Positions 16,611 through 25,595 of a stretch of DNA of 44,523 nt are shown one piece after another. How positions within the stretch are numbered: the first letter of the stretch is position 1; each line of letters opens with the position of its first letter. The notes beneath the pieces are model-generated. The model made no database searches and was not told the DNA's origin. It was given only the letters and a program-made list of their open reading frames with translations. The translations under genes and the position numbers were made by a program. Origin of the DNA: Syntrophaceae bacterium (GTDB taxonomy: Bacteria > Desulfobacterota > SM23-61); NCBI GenBank assembly GCA_013388675.1, contig JACAEW010000140.1:1-44523 (forward strand), given 5' to 3'.

Positions 16611-17888
16611 ATGCTGGCTCAGCCCTGGAAGCGCTGGCAGAGAGGAAAGGAAATCCTTCGCACCTTCTCCCGTTACGGGTTTGACTGGCTTCTCTCTCTA
16701 AGGCTGGACGGAAAAACCGCAGCCGCACGATTTCAGGCGGCCGGCGATTCCTTCCCCAGAATGATGGAGTCCCTCGGGCCGGTCTTCATCAAGCTGGGGC
16801 AGAATCTGGCAGCCCGGCCGGGACTTTTTGAAGAACCCATCATGGATGCCCTGGCCCGGATCGAAGACCGGGGGGAGGCCCGTCCGTTCTCGGCGCTGCG
16901 ATCTTTCCTCGGCGACCAACTGGGAACAGACCCCGCCACCCTTTTTTCATCCTTTTGCGACGAGCCGGTTACATCCTCTTCCACGGAATGGGTATACCGG
17001 GCAAAGCTGAAGACCGATCGGGAAGTGGCCCTGAAAGTCCGGCGGCCGGGAATCGAACGGCTTATCGAGGTGGACCTGGACCTTCTTCTGCGGACCGTTC
17101 GTTTCATCGAACGGCACACCAGTTGGCTGGCGGGTCCCGAGGCGAGGGAGACCCTGGAAGAAATCCGGAAGAGGCTGAAGCAGGACTTATACCTGTTAGA
17201 GGAGGGGCGGAACTGCGAGCGCCTTCAGAAAAACCTATCCTCTTTTCCTCAAATTCGCATTCCAGCCGTTTTCTGGGAATACTCTTCCCCGGATCTGCTG
17301 ACCCTGGAAGCCTTGGAGGGGGTCAAACTATCCCGCCCGGACGCCCTTAGCAAGGCGCCGGTCTCCCCCATCCGGTTGGGGGAAACCCTGGCGAGTTTAT
17401 ACTTGAAGCAGATTCTGGTGGATGGTTTTTTCCATGCCTGCCCGTCTTTGGAAAAGCTGGCCCTGGATGGGGAAGGGAGACTGATTCTGCAGGATTATAA
17501 GGCTTTCCATTGTCTTTCTCCCGCAGGGACCGGGCTGTTGAAAGGCCTGATTTCCGCCATGTACCGGCGCGATGCTGAAAAGATCGGCTCCCTGCTGATC
17601 GATTCGCGCGGGGGAAAGCAGGAAAATGGCGGGGCCTTTTCCCTGAAACTTCAGTCCCTCCTCAATCAGGAAGAGTATGCCGCCAGTCGATCGCAGATGT
17701 GGGGCGGGGTGTTTTCATCGGTCGTTCATCTGGCAAAGGAGGCGGAACATCCGCTTCCCAAGGAGGTCCTCAGCGCGGGAGAAACCCTTTCCACCCTTGA
17801 AAAGACCCTCGGATTCCTGTCCCCGAAAGTCCGTTTCCTGGAACTGGCCGCTTCCGTCTGTGGGAACGCAGGTCCCCTCTCCCCCTGA
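16611..17888 (+). CDS. AarF/UbiB (ABC1) family protein, apparently a degenerate kinase
   Basis: MESLGPVFIKLGQNLAARPGLF, VALKVRRPGIERLIEVDLDLL, YLKQILVDGFFHA; catalytic motifs altered (see findings). Confidence 0.88.
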   Translation: MLAQPWKRWQRGKEILRTFSRYGFDWLLSLRLDGKTAAARFQAAGDSFPRMMESLGPVFIKLGQNLAARPGLFEEPIMDALARIEDRGEARPFSALRSFLGDQLGTDPATLFSSFCDEPVTSSSTEWVYRAKLKTDREVALKVRRPGIERLIEVDLDLLLRTVRFIERHTSWLAGPEARETLEEIRKRLKQDLYLLEEGRNCERLQKNLSSFPQIRIPAVFWEYSSPDLLTLEALEGVKLSRPDALSKAPVSPIRLGETLASLYLKQILVDGFFHACPSLEKLALDGEGRLILQDYKAFHCLSPAGTGLLKGLISAMYRRDAEKIGSLLIDSRGGKQENGGAFSLKLQSLLNQEEYAASRSQMWGGVFSSVVHLAKEAEHPLPKEVLSAGETLSTLEKTLGFLSPKVRFLELAASVCGNAGPLSP

Positions 17889-17966
17889 TTTTTGGGGGGT
17901 CCACATCCTTTCTTTTGAATAGCCCTCAACCGTCGCCGCTTCTTGCGTTACATCTCCTTTTTTCTA

Positions 17967-17992
17967 ACCCCAGGAACGGGGTCTTTTTCTTT
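17967..17992 (+). terminator. Rho-independent terminator after the aarF-like gene
   Basis: ACCCC-aggaac-GGGGT followed by CTTTTTCTTT. Confidence 0.6.
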
Positions 17993-18026
17993 CTTCGATT
18001 CGCCCGGCGGTTTCAGGAGGGGCGGT

Positions 18027-18053
18027 TTTAATAATATTTTACAGATCGATTAT
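18027..18053 (+). promoter_or_regulatory. Pho-box-like repeat TTTAAT-AATAT-TTTACA plus -10-like GATTAT
   Basis: 18027-18043 TTTAATAATATTTTACA; 4-nt gap; GATTAT 18048-18053; upstream of the alkaline phosphatase gene. Confidence 0.5.
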
Positions 18054-18201
18054 CCGGCCATAACATTCGTTTGGCCAAATAAAAAACGCAGGGGTCAAAT
18101 CCAGCCTTGATTTTTCAGAAATCCCCGGGTCCTTCTCTTGGATTGGAGAACAAGGGAAGACGATCCTGAATCCAAAACAGATTAACCCACAGGAGGAAAA
18201 T

Positions 18202-19779
18202 ATGCGCAGCAAGGCGTTCGCGGTCCTGTTTGCAGGGATTTTACTTGGTTTCATGGCGGCTTCCGGCGGAATGGCGGCGCCCCCGGCGAAACCGACAGCC
18301 AAATATGTTTTTCTGTTCATCGGCGACGGCCTGGGGATCGCCCAGCGGAATTCGGCGGAGCTTTATGTGGCCGCTACAAGAGGGTTGTCCCGGCCGGAAC
18401 AGGCCAAACTGGTGATGAACACCTTTCCGGCGCAGGGAATGAACACGACCTATGATTTGACCAGCGTGATTCCCGACTCGGCCTCGGCGGCCACGGCCAT
18501 TTCCTGCGGGTTTAAGACCAAGTCAGGGGTCATCGGGATGGATGCACAGGCCAAAGTCCGGTATGAAACGATTGCCGAGCTGGCCAAGAAGAAAGGCTGG
18601 AAGATCGGCATCCTGAGTAGCGTTTCTCTCGACCATGCCACGCCGGCCGCCTTCTATGCCCATGTCCCGAGCCGGCGTCAGATGTACGAAATTTCCATGC
18701 AGCTGGTTGAATCCGGGTTCGATTACTTTGCGGGAGGGCAGCTCTTGCAGCCCGCGGATCAGAAAGACCCCGGGAAACCCAACGCCCTGGAGACGGCCAA
18801 GAAAAACGGCTATCGGGTCGCCATGGGGCGGGCCGGCTTCCAGCAGCTGAAGCGGGGGAGCGGCAAGGTCATCGCCATGAATGACCTGGTGGACAAAAAT
18901 GCGGCGATGTATTATGCCCTGGACCAGAAGAACGGGAACGGTCATGTCACCCTCGCCGAATATACCGCCAAGGGAATCGAGCTGCTGGAGAATCCCAAGG
19001 GGTTTTTCATGATGATCGAAGGGGGCAAGATCGACTGGGCCTGCCATGCCAATGACGCGGCGGCTTCCATTCATGACGTGCTGGCCCTGGATGAGGCAGT
19101 GGCGGAGGCGGTGAAATTCTACCAGAAGCATCCCCAGGAAACCCTCATTATCGTGACCGGCGATCATGAAACCGGGGGAATGACCATTGGCTTTGCCGGG
19201 ACCCGGTACTCATCCTTTGTGGATAAAATCCGGCATCAGAAGATGAGCTACATCGAATTCGGAAAGAAATGGGAGGAATACAAGAAGACCCAGAGCAAGG
19301 GGGATGCCAAGTTTGAGGATATTCTTCCGCTCATCAAGGAGGCCTTCGGCCTCTACATTCTCTCCCCCGAGGAAAAGGCCGCCCTGCAAAAGACCATGGG
19401 GGAAGGAAAGGGCAAAGACGCTTCTGAGGAGGTTAAAAAGGCGGCTAAAGAGGCGGAGATCAAAATGAAATATAGCATGCTTTTGACCGACCTGGAATTG
19501 AAAGTCCTGCAGGAAGCGTTTCAGCAGAGCATGGTTGGCAAAAAAGAAAGGGCGGCGGATGATTACACCTATCTCCTTTACGGCGGGTACGAACCCCTGG
19601 CCGTCAAATTGACCACCATCTTGAATAACAAAGCCGGGATCGGCTGGACCTCGTACTCCCACACCGGGGTGCCCGTACCTACCTCGGCCCTGGGAGTGGG
19701 GGCGACGATGTTCAACGGCTACTACGACCAGACCGACATATACGTCAAAATGATGAGGATTGCCGGCTTCGGGAAGTAA
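18202..19779 (+). CDS. Alkaline phosphatase (PhoA superfamily), secreted
   Basis: Signal peptide; KYVFLFIGDGLGIAQRNSAELY, SVIPDSASAATAISCGFKTKSGVIGMDA, EGGKIDWACHANDAAASIHDVLALDEAV, VTGDHETGGMTIG. Confidence 0.95.
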   Translation: MRSKAFAVLFAGILLGFMAASGGMAAPPAKPTAKYVFLFIGDGLGIAQRNSAELYVAATRGLSRPEQAKLVMNTFPAQGMNTTYDLTSVIPDSASAATAISCGFKTKSGVIGMDAQAKVRYETIAELAKKKGWKIGILSSVSLDHATPAAFYAHVPSRRQMYEISMQLVESGFDYFAGGQLLQPADQKDPGKPNALETAKKNGYRVAMGRAGFQQLKRGSGKVIAMNDLVDKNAAMYYALDQKNGNGHVTLAEYTAKGIELLENPKGFFMMIEGGKIDWACHANDAAASIHDVLALDEAVAEAVKFYQKHPQETLIIVTGDHETGGMTIGFAGTRYSSFVDKIRHQKMSYIEFGKKWEEYKKTQSKGDAKFEDILPLIKEAFGLYILSPEEKAALQKTMGEGKGKDASEEVKKAAKEAEIKMKYSMLLTDLELKVLQEAFQQSMVGKKERAADDYTYLLYGGYEPLAVKLTTILNNKAGIGWTSYSHTGVPVPTSALGVGATMFNGYYDQTDIYVKMMRIAGFGK

Positions 19780-19797
19780 AGCCCCCTGGGGCTGTGG

Positions 19798-21039
19798 ATG
19801 AGAAAAAGTGACGGTGGATATGTGAGGTCCCGCATGATCCCTGCCAAGAACCGATTTCCGAAGGAGAGGGTGTTTGTCGGCATTGTCCTGATCTTGTCGG
19901 CCGGCTTACTGGTCCTGCCGGACTTTTACCAGAGTCCCTATTCAACGCAGGAAGAACGGTATTCGGCGGAAGTCCTGGAGGTGGATAATTCCCTGATCCA
20001 GCAGTTCGGAATCGTCAAGGCGGGCAGCCAGAGAATGAAGGTCAGGATTCTGGAGGGTCCTCATGCGGGCCGGGAGGTCGCGGCGAGCAACGATTTGATC
20101 GGCAAAATGGAAAGCGACAAGATGTTCCGGCCCGGGGACCGGGCTTTCCTGGTGGTCAGCATCGGCAGTGCGGGGGGGGAAATTCTGGGGGCCTCGGCCT
20201 ACGATCACGACCGGCTGCCCGTCGAAGGTCTGCTCCTCGTCCTTTTCGCGGTGCTGCTCATCGGGTTCAGCGGCTGGAGCGGGGCCAAAGCGCTGCTCTC
20301 TTTTTTCTTCGCCGTTCTGGTGATGTGGAAAGTGCTGTTTCCCGGCATCCTGCAGGGATTCGATCCGATCTGGGTTGCCCTGGGGGGGGTCAGCCTGATC
20401 GCCGGGGTGACCCTCTTCCTGGTGGCCGGGGTGACCCGGACCGCCTGGGTCGCCTGGCTGGGGTCTTTGCTGGGGATTCTCCTCACCGCTTCCTTAGCCC
20501 TGGTCCTATTTCCCGCCTTTCGCCTCCACGGGGCGATCCAGCCCTTTTCGGAGACGCTGCTCTACTCGGGTTTCGACAACCTGAATCTCGGACGGCTTTT
20601 CGTGAGCGCGATCTTCCTCGGGGCGTCCGGCGCAGTGATCGATGTGGCCATCGACGTGGCCGCGGCCATGGCGGAGGTGTCCGCCAAGAGGCCGGACCTT
20701 TCCAGATTCGAGCTGACCCGATCGGGCTTCCGGGTGGGCCGGGCGATGGTGAGCACCATGGTCACGACCCTGTTGATGGCCTATGTCTCCGGCTCCATCG
20801 CCTTGCTCCTGGTCTTACTTTCCAAAGGAATTCCCGCGGTTCACATATTAAACCTCAATTTCATCGCTGCCGAAATCCTGAGAACGGTGGTCGGCAGCTT
20901 TGGACTCGTGACCGTGGCCCCCTTTACGGCCGTCGTGGGGGGATTTTTTTTGGTGAAAGGGGGGAAAAATCATGCCCCGATCCCGGCGTACCGCGGATCC
21001 CCGGCAGGTTCAATTCAAGATCGAAGCCAGCCGGGCTGA
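19798..21039 (+). CDS. YibE/F family membrane protein
   Basis: N-term TM and small beta domain; DHDRLPVEGLLLVLFAVLLIGFSGWSGAKALLSFFFAVLVMWKVLFP; GASGAVIDVAIDVAAAMAEV. Confidence 0.88.
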   Translation: MRKSDGGYVRSRMIPAKNRFPKERVFVGIVLILSAGLLVLPDFYQSPYSTQEERYSAEVLEVDNSLIQQFGIVKAGSQRMKVRILEGPHAGREVAASNDLIGKMESDKMFRPGDRAFLVVSIGSAGGEILGASAYDHDRLPVEGLLLVLFAVLLIGFSGWSGAKALLSFFFAVLVMWKVLFPGILQGFDPIWVALGGVSLIAGVTLFLVAGVTRTAWVAWLGSLLGILLTASLALVLFPAFRLHGAIQPFSETLLYSGFDNLNLGRLFVSAIFLGASGAVIDVAIDVAAAMAEVSAKRPDLSRFELTRSGFRVGRAMVSTMVTTLLMAYVSGSIALLLVLLSKGIPAVHILNLNFIAAEILRTVVGSFGLVTVAPFTAVVGGFFLVKGGKNHAPIPAYRGSPAGSIQDRSQPG

Positions 21040-21199
21040 TTTGAAGGTTGGCGATCGGGTCACACCCCAAACCCTTGTGGGCACCGATTGGGAGACCGGT
21101 AAGAGCGTGGCGGCGGGCGTCCACGGCGAAGTGGTGGGGGTCCGTTTTTTAGGGGGTGAACATGCCTTCCTGGTGTTCATCCGTCCCGATTCCCGGTGA
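20972..21199 (+). CDS. Small beta-barrel-like hypothetical protein
   Basis: LKVGDRVTPQTLVGTDWETGKSVAAGVHGEVVGVRFLGGEHAFLVFIRP; overlaps the yibE/F 3' end. Confidence 0.5.
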   Translation: MPRSRRTADPRQVQFKIEASRADLKVGDRVTPQTLVGTDWETGKSVAAGVHGEVVGVRFLGGEHAFLVFIRPDSR

Positions 21200-21352
21200 T
21201 ATCGGTTCCATCCGGATTTGAGTCCGCAAGTTTTTCAGCAGTCCCTCCGCTTTCTCGGGCGCAGCCATTCCAAGGATCGGCGCATCTCTTTCAGCCCCCT
21301 AGTCTTTCCTGAGGCAGCGAAAATTCTGGCGATCCAAGATTCGGGCCAAGAA

Positions 21353-21379
21353 TTTACAAAAGGGAAACAGGTCTTTAAT
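21353..21379 (+). promoter_or_regulatory. Candidate Pho-box-like promoter TTTACA-AAAGG-GAAACA-GGTC-TTTAAT
   Basis: Same 11-bp period and 4-nt gap to the -10-like element as the sites at 16011-16037 and 18027-18053. Confidence 0.4.
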
Positions 21380-21453
21380 TCATCCCGGTTATTTTTTTAA
21401 TATGAAATGGGCTTTGATCATGAAAAAAGAACCCTTTGAACGAGTGGACGGCC

Positions 21454-21711
21454 ATGAAGTGTGCAAAATGCCATGGAAGAATGTATGCGGAAACTTTCTA
21501 CAGCCATACCGAGGCGTTTCACGGCTGGCGCTGCCTGATGTGCGGCGATATTGTCGACCCGGTCATCTTCCTTCATCGGATCACCGGGGATCGGAACATT
21601 CCAATTCCTGAAAGGAATGAGGATTTGATTCGCCTGATCGCGAAATACCTGTCTTTGAAATCCGCTGCTGCCTGCGGTGGAACCGGAAGGAATCCGCCCC
21701 GTGGGGTTTGA
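21454..21711 (+). CDS. Small zinc-ribbon protein
   Basis: MKCAKCHGRMYAETFYSHTEAFHGWRCLMCGDIVDPVIFLHR. Confidence 0.6.
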   Translation: MKCAKCHGRMYAETFYSHTEAFHGWRCLMCGDIVDPVIFLHRITGDRNIPIPERNEDLIRLIAKYLSLKSAAACGGTGRNPPRGV

Positions 21712-22022
21712 GGGTACCGGGGCTTTGGAGTTCGCCCGCCTGATCGCTTTTGCGCGGATTGTGGGAAGCGCAGGAGAATCCCGGGAGATTTCCTTCTTGG
21801 CTCAGGGGGATCCGGCGGTGAGGCTGACCGGTTTCCCGTCGAAGGTCCCAGCGGTGCACCCCGCCAAAGATATGATCGATCGATTGGAAGGCGAGGGTGC
21901 GGACGAGGTCGGGAGGTTCCTCTTGGCACTCTTGCGGGGCCTTGAGCTTCTTCTTTATCCCGGCAGAGGCGCTTGGCCGGGACCCAAGGACCGCCCTACT
22001 TCATGATTCGGGGGGAAATTCA

Positions 22023-22730
22023 GTGAAGCTTCAAAACCTGGAGGGGTTCTATCGCTGGCATTCCAAGGTCTACGAGATCACCCGCTCCATCTTCCTGGCC
22101 GGCCGGACGGAGGCTGTGGACCTTCTTGCCTTGCAGGACGGAGACCGGATCATCGACTGGGGATGCGGCACCGGCCTCAATTTTCCTCTCCTGCTCCGAA
22201 AAAAAGTGGACCTGGTGGGGATCGATGATTCGGCCTCCATGCTGGGGCGGGCCCGGGAAAAATTCCCGGAAATTGAATTGGTTCAAGGGGATATGTCCCA
22301 TTATCCTTTCCCCGAGCAGGCGGATAAAGCCATTTGCACTTATTCTCTGTCCATGGTCGATCCGTGGAAGGAGACCATCAGGAATATTTGTAGGGCCCTC
22401 AAGCCAACCGGGAGATTGGTCATCCTGGACTTTGGTCAGCTTACCGGGCCTCTCAAGCTTCTTGCTCCATTTTTTTCTGCTTGGCTTAAGCTCCACGGGG
22501 TGAATCCCGGGATGTCCCTCTCCTCCTTGCTCCCGAAATATTTCCATGGCCTGAAGATTCGATCCCTGCACAGGGGGTACAGCTTCCTGGCCCTAGCGGA
22601 ATTTCCCGTCCTGCAGCCTTCCCCCACCCGGCCTCCCGACAGGCCCTTCCGGGTGGTCTCGCAGAGATTCATTTTCCCTCCGGGGGGATCACGCCCGATT
22701 CTCTCCTTTGACTTCACCCTGAACCGTTGA
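22023..22730 (+). CDS. SAM-dependent methyltransferase, BtaB-like; GTG start
   Basis: FYRWHSKVYEITRSIFLAGRTEAVDLL..IIDWGCGTGLNFPLLLRK..VGIDDSASMLGRAR..LVQGDMSHYPF..CTYSLSMVDPWKETIRNICRALKPTGRLVILDFG. Confidence 0.85.
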   Translation: MKLQNLEGFYRWHSKVYEITRSIFLAGRTEAVDLLALQDGDRIIDWGCGTGLNFPLLLRKKVDLVGIDDSASMLGRAREKFPEIELVQGDMSHYPFPEQADKAICTYSLSMVDPWKETIRNICRALKPTGRLVILDFGQLTGPLKLLAPFFSAWLKLHGVNPGMSLSSLLPKYFHGLKIRSLHRGYSFLALAEFPVLQPSPTRPPDRPFRVVSQRFIFPPGGSRPILSFDFTLNR

Positions 22731-22755
22731 ATCGATCTCGCCCCCGGGGCTCCGA

Positions 22756-23841
22756 CTAACCTTCCTTTGCCTGGAGAAGCTTCTGCTTGAGGTCGTTTTC
22801 GATCTTGAGGAGCTCCTGCTCCGCTTGCTGCCGCTTGGCCCGCCCATCGCGGTGGATCCGAATGACCTCCTCGATGGTACTGATCAGGTCGTCATTGGCC
22901 TTTTTCAGAGTCTCGATATCCACGATTCCCCGCTCGGTTTCTTTGGCGGTCTCGGTCGTCCCCGCCTTGAGCATCTCGGCATTTTTCCGGAGGAGCTCAT
23001 TGGTGGTCTCCGAAACCTCCTTCTGCAGCTCCAGGGCCTTTTTCTGCCGCATAAGACTGATGGCAATCACGATCTGGTTCTTCCAGAGAGGAATCGTGTT
23101 CAGGATCGAAGTCTGGATTTTCTCGGTCAACTCCTGATTGGAGCCCTGGATCAGACGAATCTGGGGAAGGGTCTGGAGGGCGATGGTTTTATTCAGCTTG
23201 AGATCGTGGATTCTCTTTTCGAAACGGTTGAGCGCCTGGGCAAAATCCTTGAACCGCTGGGCCTCGATCGGGTCGGAGGAGGCCTTCACTCTGGCTTCCA
23301 TCTCCGGAAGGAGCCGGGTGCGGGCTTCATCGAGTTTTTCTTCGCCCGCCAGAATGTAGGTTTCGAGCTCCCGGAAATATTCGACGTTCCGATCGAAGAG
23401 ACCGTCGAGCATGGTGATGTCCTTCATCAGTTGCCGCCAGCTCTGGTCGAGCTTCTGGGTGATCTCCTCGATCTGAGCGATGATGGTCTCCTGCTGGGCG
23501 ATGAACCGCCGGCCCTTGTCGAAAAGCCCGCCGATGATGGGAAGGGATTCGAGAAGGCCTTTCCCCTCCCTGAGCCGGTCGAGGTCCACCGACCTAACCT
23601 GGACCAGGAGGTCGGTAAGCATGTTTCCCACGACCCCCGCATCTTTGGCCTTGATTTCTGCCAGGACCCGGTCAGCAAAGTCGGCGATCTTGCTCTGGAC
23701 CCCGACCCCGAACTGGATCAGGGCCTGGCCGTCGGTCAGGCCGATCTGATTCTTGATTTGGGATATCTTTTCCCGGTCGGGCCCCGCCAAAGGAATGAGG
23801 GGAGCTTGGGGATTGTCCATCCGACTGGTTTGCTTCTCCAT
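22756..23841 (-). CDS. TelA/KlaA toxic-anion-resistance family protein
   Basis: QIGLTDGQALIQFGVGVQSKIADFADRVL...LESLPIIGGLFDKGRRFIAQQETIIAQIEEITQKLDQSWRQLMKDITMLDGLFDRNVEYFRELETYILAGEEKL. Confidence 0.9.
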   Translation of the reverse strand: MEKQTSRMDNPQAPLIPLAGPDREKISQIKNQIGLTDGQALIQFGVGVQSKIADFADRVLAEIKAKDAGVVGNMLTDLLVQVRSVDLDRLREGKGLLESLPIIGGLFDKGRRFIAQQETIIAQIEEITQKLDQSWRQLMKDITMLDGLFDRNVEYFRELETYILAGEEKLDEARTRLLPEMEARVKASSDPIEAQRFKDFAQALNRFEKRIHDLKLNKTIALQTLPQIRLIQGSNQELTEKIQTSILNTIPLWKNQIVIAISLMRQKKALELQKEVSETTNELLRKNAEMLKAGTTETAKETERGIVDIETLKKANDDLISTIEEVIRIHRDGRAKRQQAEQELLKIENDLKQKLLQAKEG

Positions 23842-23856
23842 TCTTTTCCTCCCGCC

Positions 23857-24945
23857 TTAGGGATTTGATCGGGTCTGCAATGCGGCGATGATCCTTTCCA
23901 TGACCGCCGGGCTGGGCATGGGGATGACCTTTTCGATCCGTTCGGGAATCCCGGCCACAGTTAAAACCTTCGGATCGTTCCGAACGCCCGCGAGCCCTGT
24001 CCGAAAACCGTGCCGGGTCCAGGCAATTCTCTGGACTTCCGGGTCCTCCAGGGCTTTGATCAGGCTGGCCGCCTTCGCGTTGGTGGCGATGATGATATGA
24101 GAGCTCCAGACCGTTGGCACCGGGTAGAGGATACGGACCTTACCCTTCACCACCTCCCATATATCCTTATTTTGCAGCCCGAATTCGATCAGCTGGTTCT
24201 CGTAGCCCACGATGATCGGATGGGCGCCGATACCGGTCCTGAGAAACTGCTCAAAGAGCACACCGGTGGAATGTTCCATGTACCCCACCCGTCCAAACAA
24301 CCGATTGACTTGGGGGAGGACCTTTCCCACCGCCTGCTCATCCACCAGCTCGCCGCCGTTCAGGATGCTCGCCACAAGGCCGGCGAACTGGTTTCCGCTG
24401 TTGGACTTCAAAGGGTCGGTGGGGATTATGGCGATGTTCCCGTAGAGGCTGGGAAGGCCGATATCCGTCCACTTCGCCCGTTCGAGAACCAGCTTGACCA
24501 ACCTCCCCATATCTGCGGCGTATAGAACACCACCCTGGCGCTGGAGGATGGCGCTTTTTTCCAGGGCTTCAGCCACGATATCCCAGGAATAGAGGACGAT
24601 GGGCGAATTGAAGATCGTGGCATCCTTCACCAGGGGCTTCCCCAGGGATTTATAGATTTCCAGGGCCACCTGGCTGCTGGGGAAGAAGAAATCATACTTG
24701 GCCGGGTCCTCCCGGATCATCTCGATGGACCCGGCCTTGTTATAATCCAGGACGCAGCCGTAGCGGGTCCTCAGGACCTTTTGGACCTGTTCGTCCTCCA
24801 GGAATCCCAGTTTTTCACTCCCCACGAGTCCTTTCAGCTTGACCGGGGAGGGAGGGCCCCAGGATTCCCCAAGGAACATCTTCCAAGCCAAGCCCAGGAG
24901 GATGATGGCCCCCAGGATCAAAAACCCGATTCCCTTTGTTCTCAC
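23857..24945 (-). CDS. Membrane-anchored periplasmic substrate-binding-like protein; GTG start overlapping the xpaC-like stop
   Basis: Single N-terminal TM then solute-binding-like fold (KLKGLVGSEKLGFLEDEQVQKVLRTRYGCVLDYNKAGSIEMI...YDFFFPSSQVALEIYKSL). Confidence 0.75.
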   Translation of the reverse strand: MRTKGIGFLILGAIILLGLAWKMFLGESWGPPSPVKLKGLVGSEKLGFLEDEQVQKVLRTRYGCVLDYNKAGSIEMIREDPAKYDFFFPSSQVALEIYKSLGKPLVKDATIFNSPIVLYSWDIVAEALEKSAILQRQGGVLYAADMGRLVKLVLERAKWTDIGLPSLYGNIAIIPTDPLKSNSGNQFAGLVASILNGGELVDEQAVGKVLPQVNRLFGRVGYMEHSTGVLFEQFLRTGIGAHPIIVGYENQLIEFGLQNKDIWEVVKGKVRILYPVPTVWSSHIIIATNAKAASLIKALEDPEVQRIAWTRHGFRTGLAGVRNDPKVLTVAGIPERIEKVIPMPSPAVMERIIAALQTRSNP

Positions 24946-25559
24946 GGTTTGGGCCTCGCAGTGGGCTCTTCCGCGTAGCCGTCCATCTCCATCGTCTTCT
25001 TGAGGACCTTGATTTCGCTCTCCAGGTCGAAAATATCGCCCTGAAGAAGCTTGACATAATGCTTTTCAAAAACGCGGTGCAGGTCTTCAAGGGTATGCCG
25101 GGCCTTGTCCAGGGGAAGGGTGATTTCCTTTCCCGCCTGCCGGTGCTCCTCCAGCTCATCATAGCGGCGGACCACCTTGTGAAGGACATCCATGTAATAA
25201 GGCAGGGCCCTTCGGGTGCTCTTGACCAGGGAGGGTTCCGCTTTCACCTTGTTCAGGATGTTTTCGACGCTCCGCCCGATCCGCTGCACCTTTTTCCCCA
25301 CTTCGCCGTCAGTCACTTTGGCGGCCGCGGAAAGGATTGCCGCCATCTTCTCATTCATCTCTTGGAGAAAGGCTTTCACCTCCCCGTCTCTTATTCCGCC
25401 CAGGGCGACCGCCAACCCCTTTTGTTTGTGGCCGATGAGCAATACGGCGCCGAACCCGGCTATGGCCGATAGGAGGGAAAAGAGAAGGGGCCCTCCCAGG
25501 GCCAGGTAGAAGAACAGAAAGATTCCTCCTCCGATGGTACCCGCCAGGATGTTTTTCAT
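24942..25559 (-). CDS. XpaC-like protein (5-bromo-4-chloroindolyl phosphate hydrolysis family)
   Basis: Two N-terminal TMs; ALPYYMDVLHKVVRRYDELEEHR...ARHTLEDLHRVFEKHYVKLLQGDIFDLESEIKVLKKTMEMDG. Confidence 0.78.
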   Translation of the reverse strand: MKNILAGTIGGGIFLFFYLALGGPLLFSLLSAIAGFGAVLLIGHKQKGLAVALGGIRDGEVKAFLQEMNEKMAAILSAAAKVTDGEVGKKVQRIGRSVENILNKVKAEPSLVKSTRRALPYYMDVLHKVVRRYDELEEHRQAGKEITLPLDKARHTLEDLHRVFEKHYVKLLQGDIFDLESEIKVLKKTMEMDGYAEEPTARPKP

Positions 25560-25595
25560 CGGCTGCGAATCCCCACCGCTTCCCCCGGGGGAAGC

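Noticed and set aside
21573-22006. Overlapping ORFs on both strands between the zinc-ribbon and methyltransferase genes
   Set aside because: No recognisable protein family; Pro/Arg-rich shadow-like composition.
22825-23868. 347-aa plus-strand ORF opposite TelA
   Set aside because: Shadow ORF; TelA on the minus strand is clearly the coding frame.
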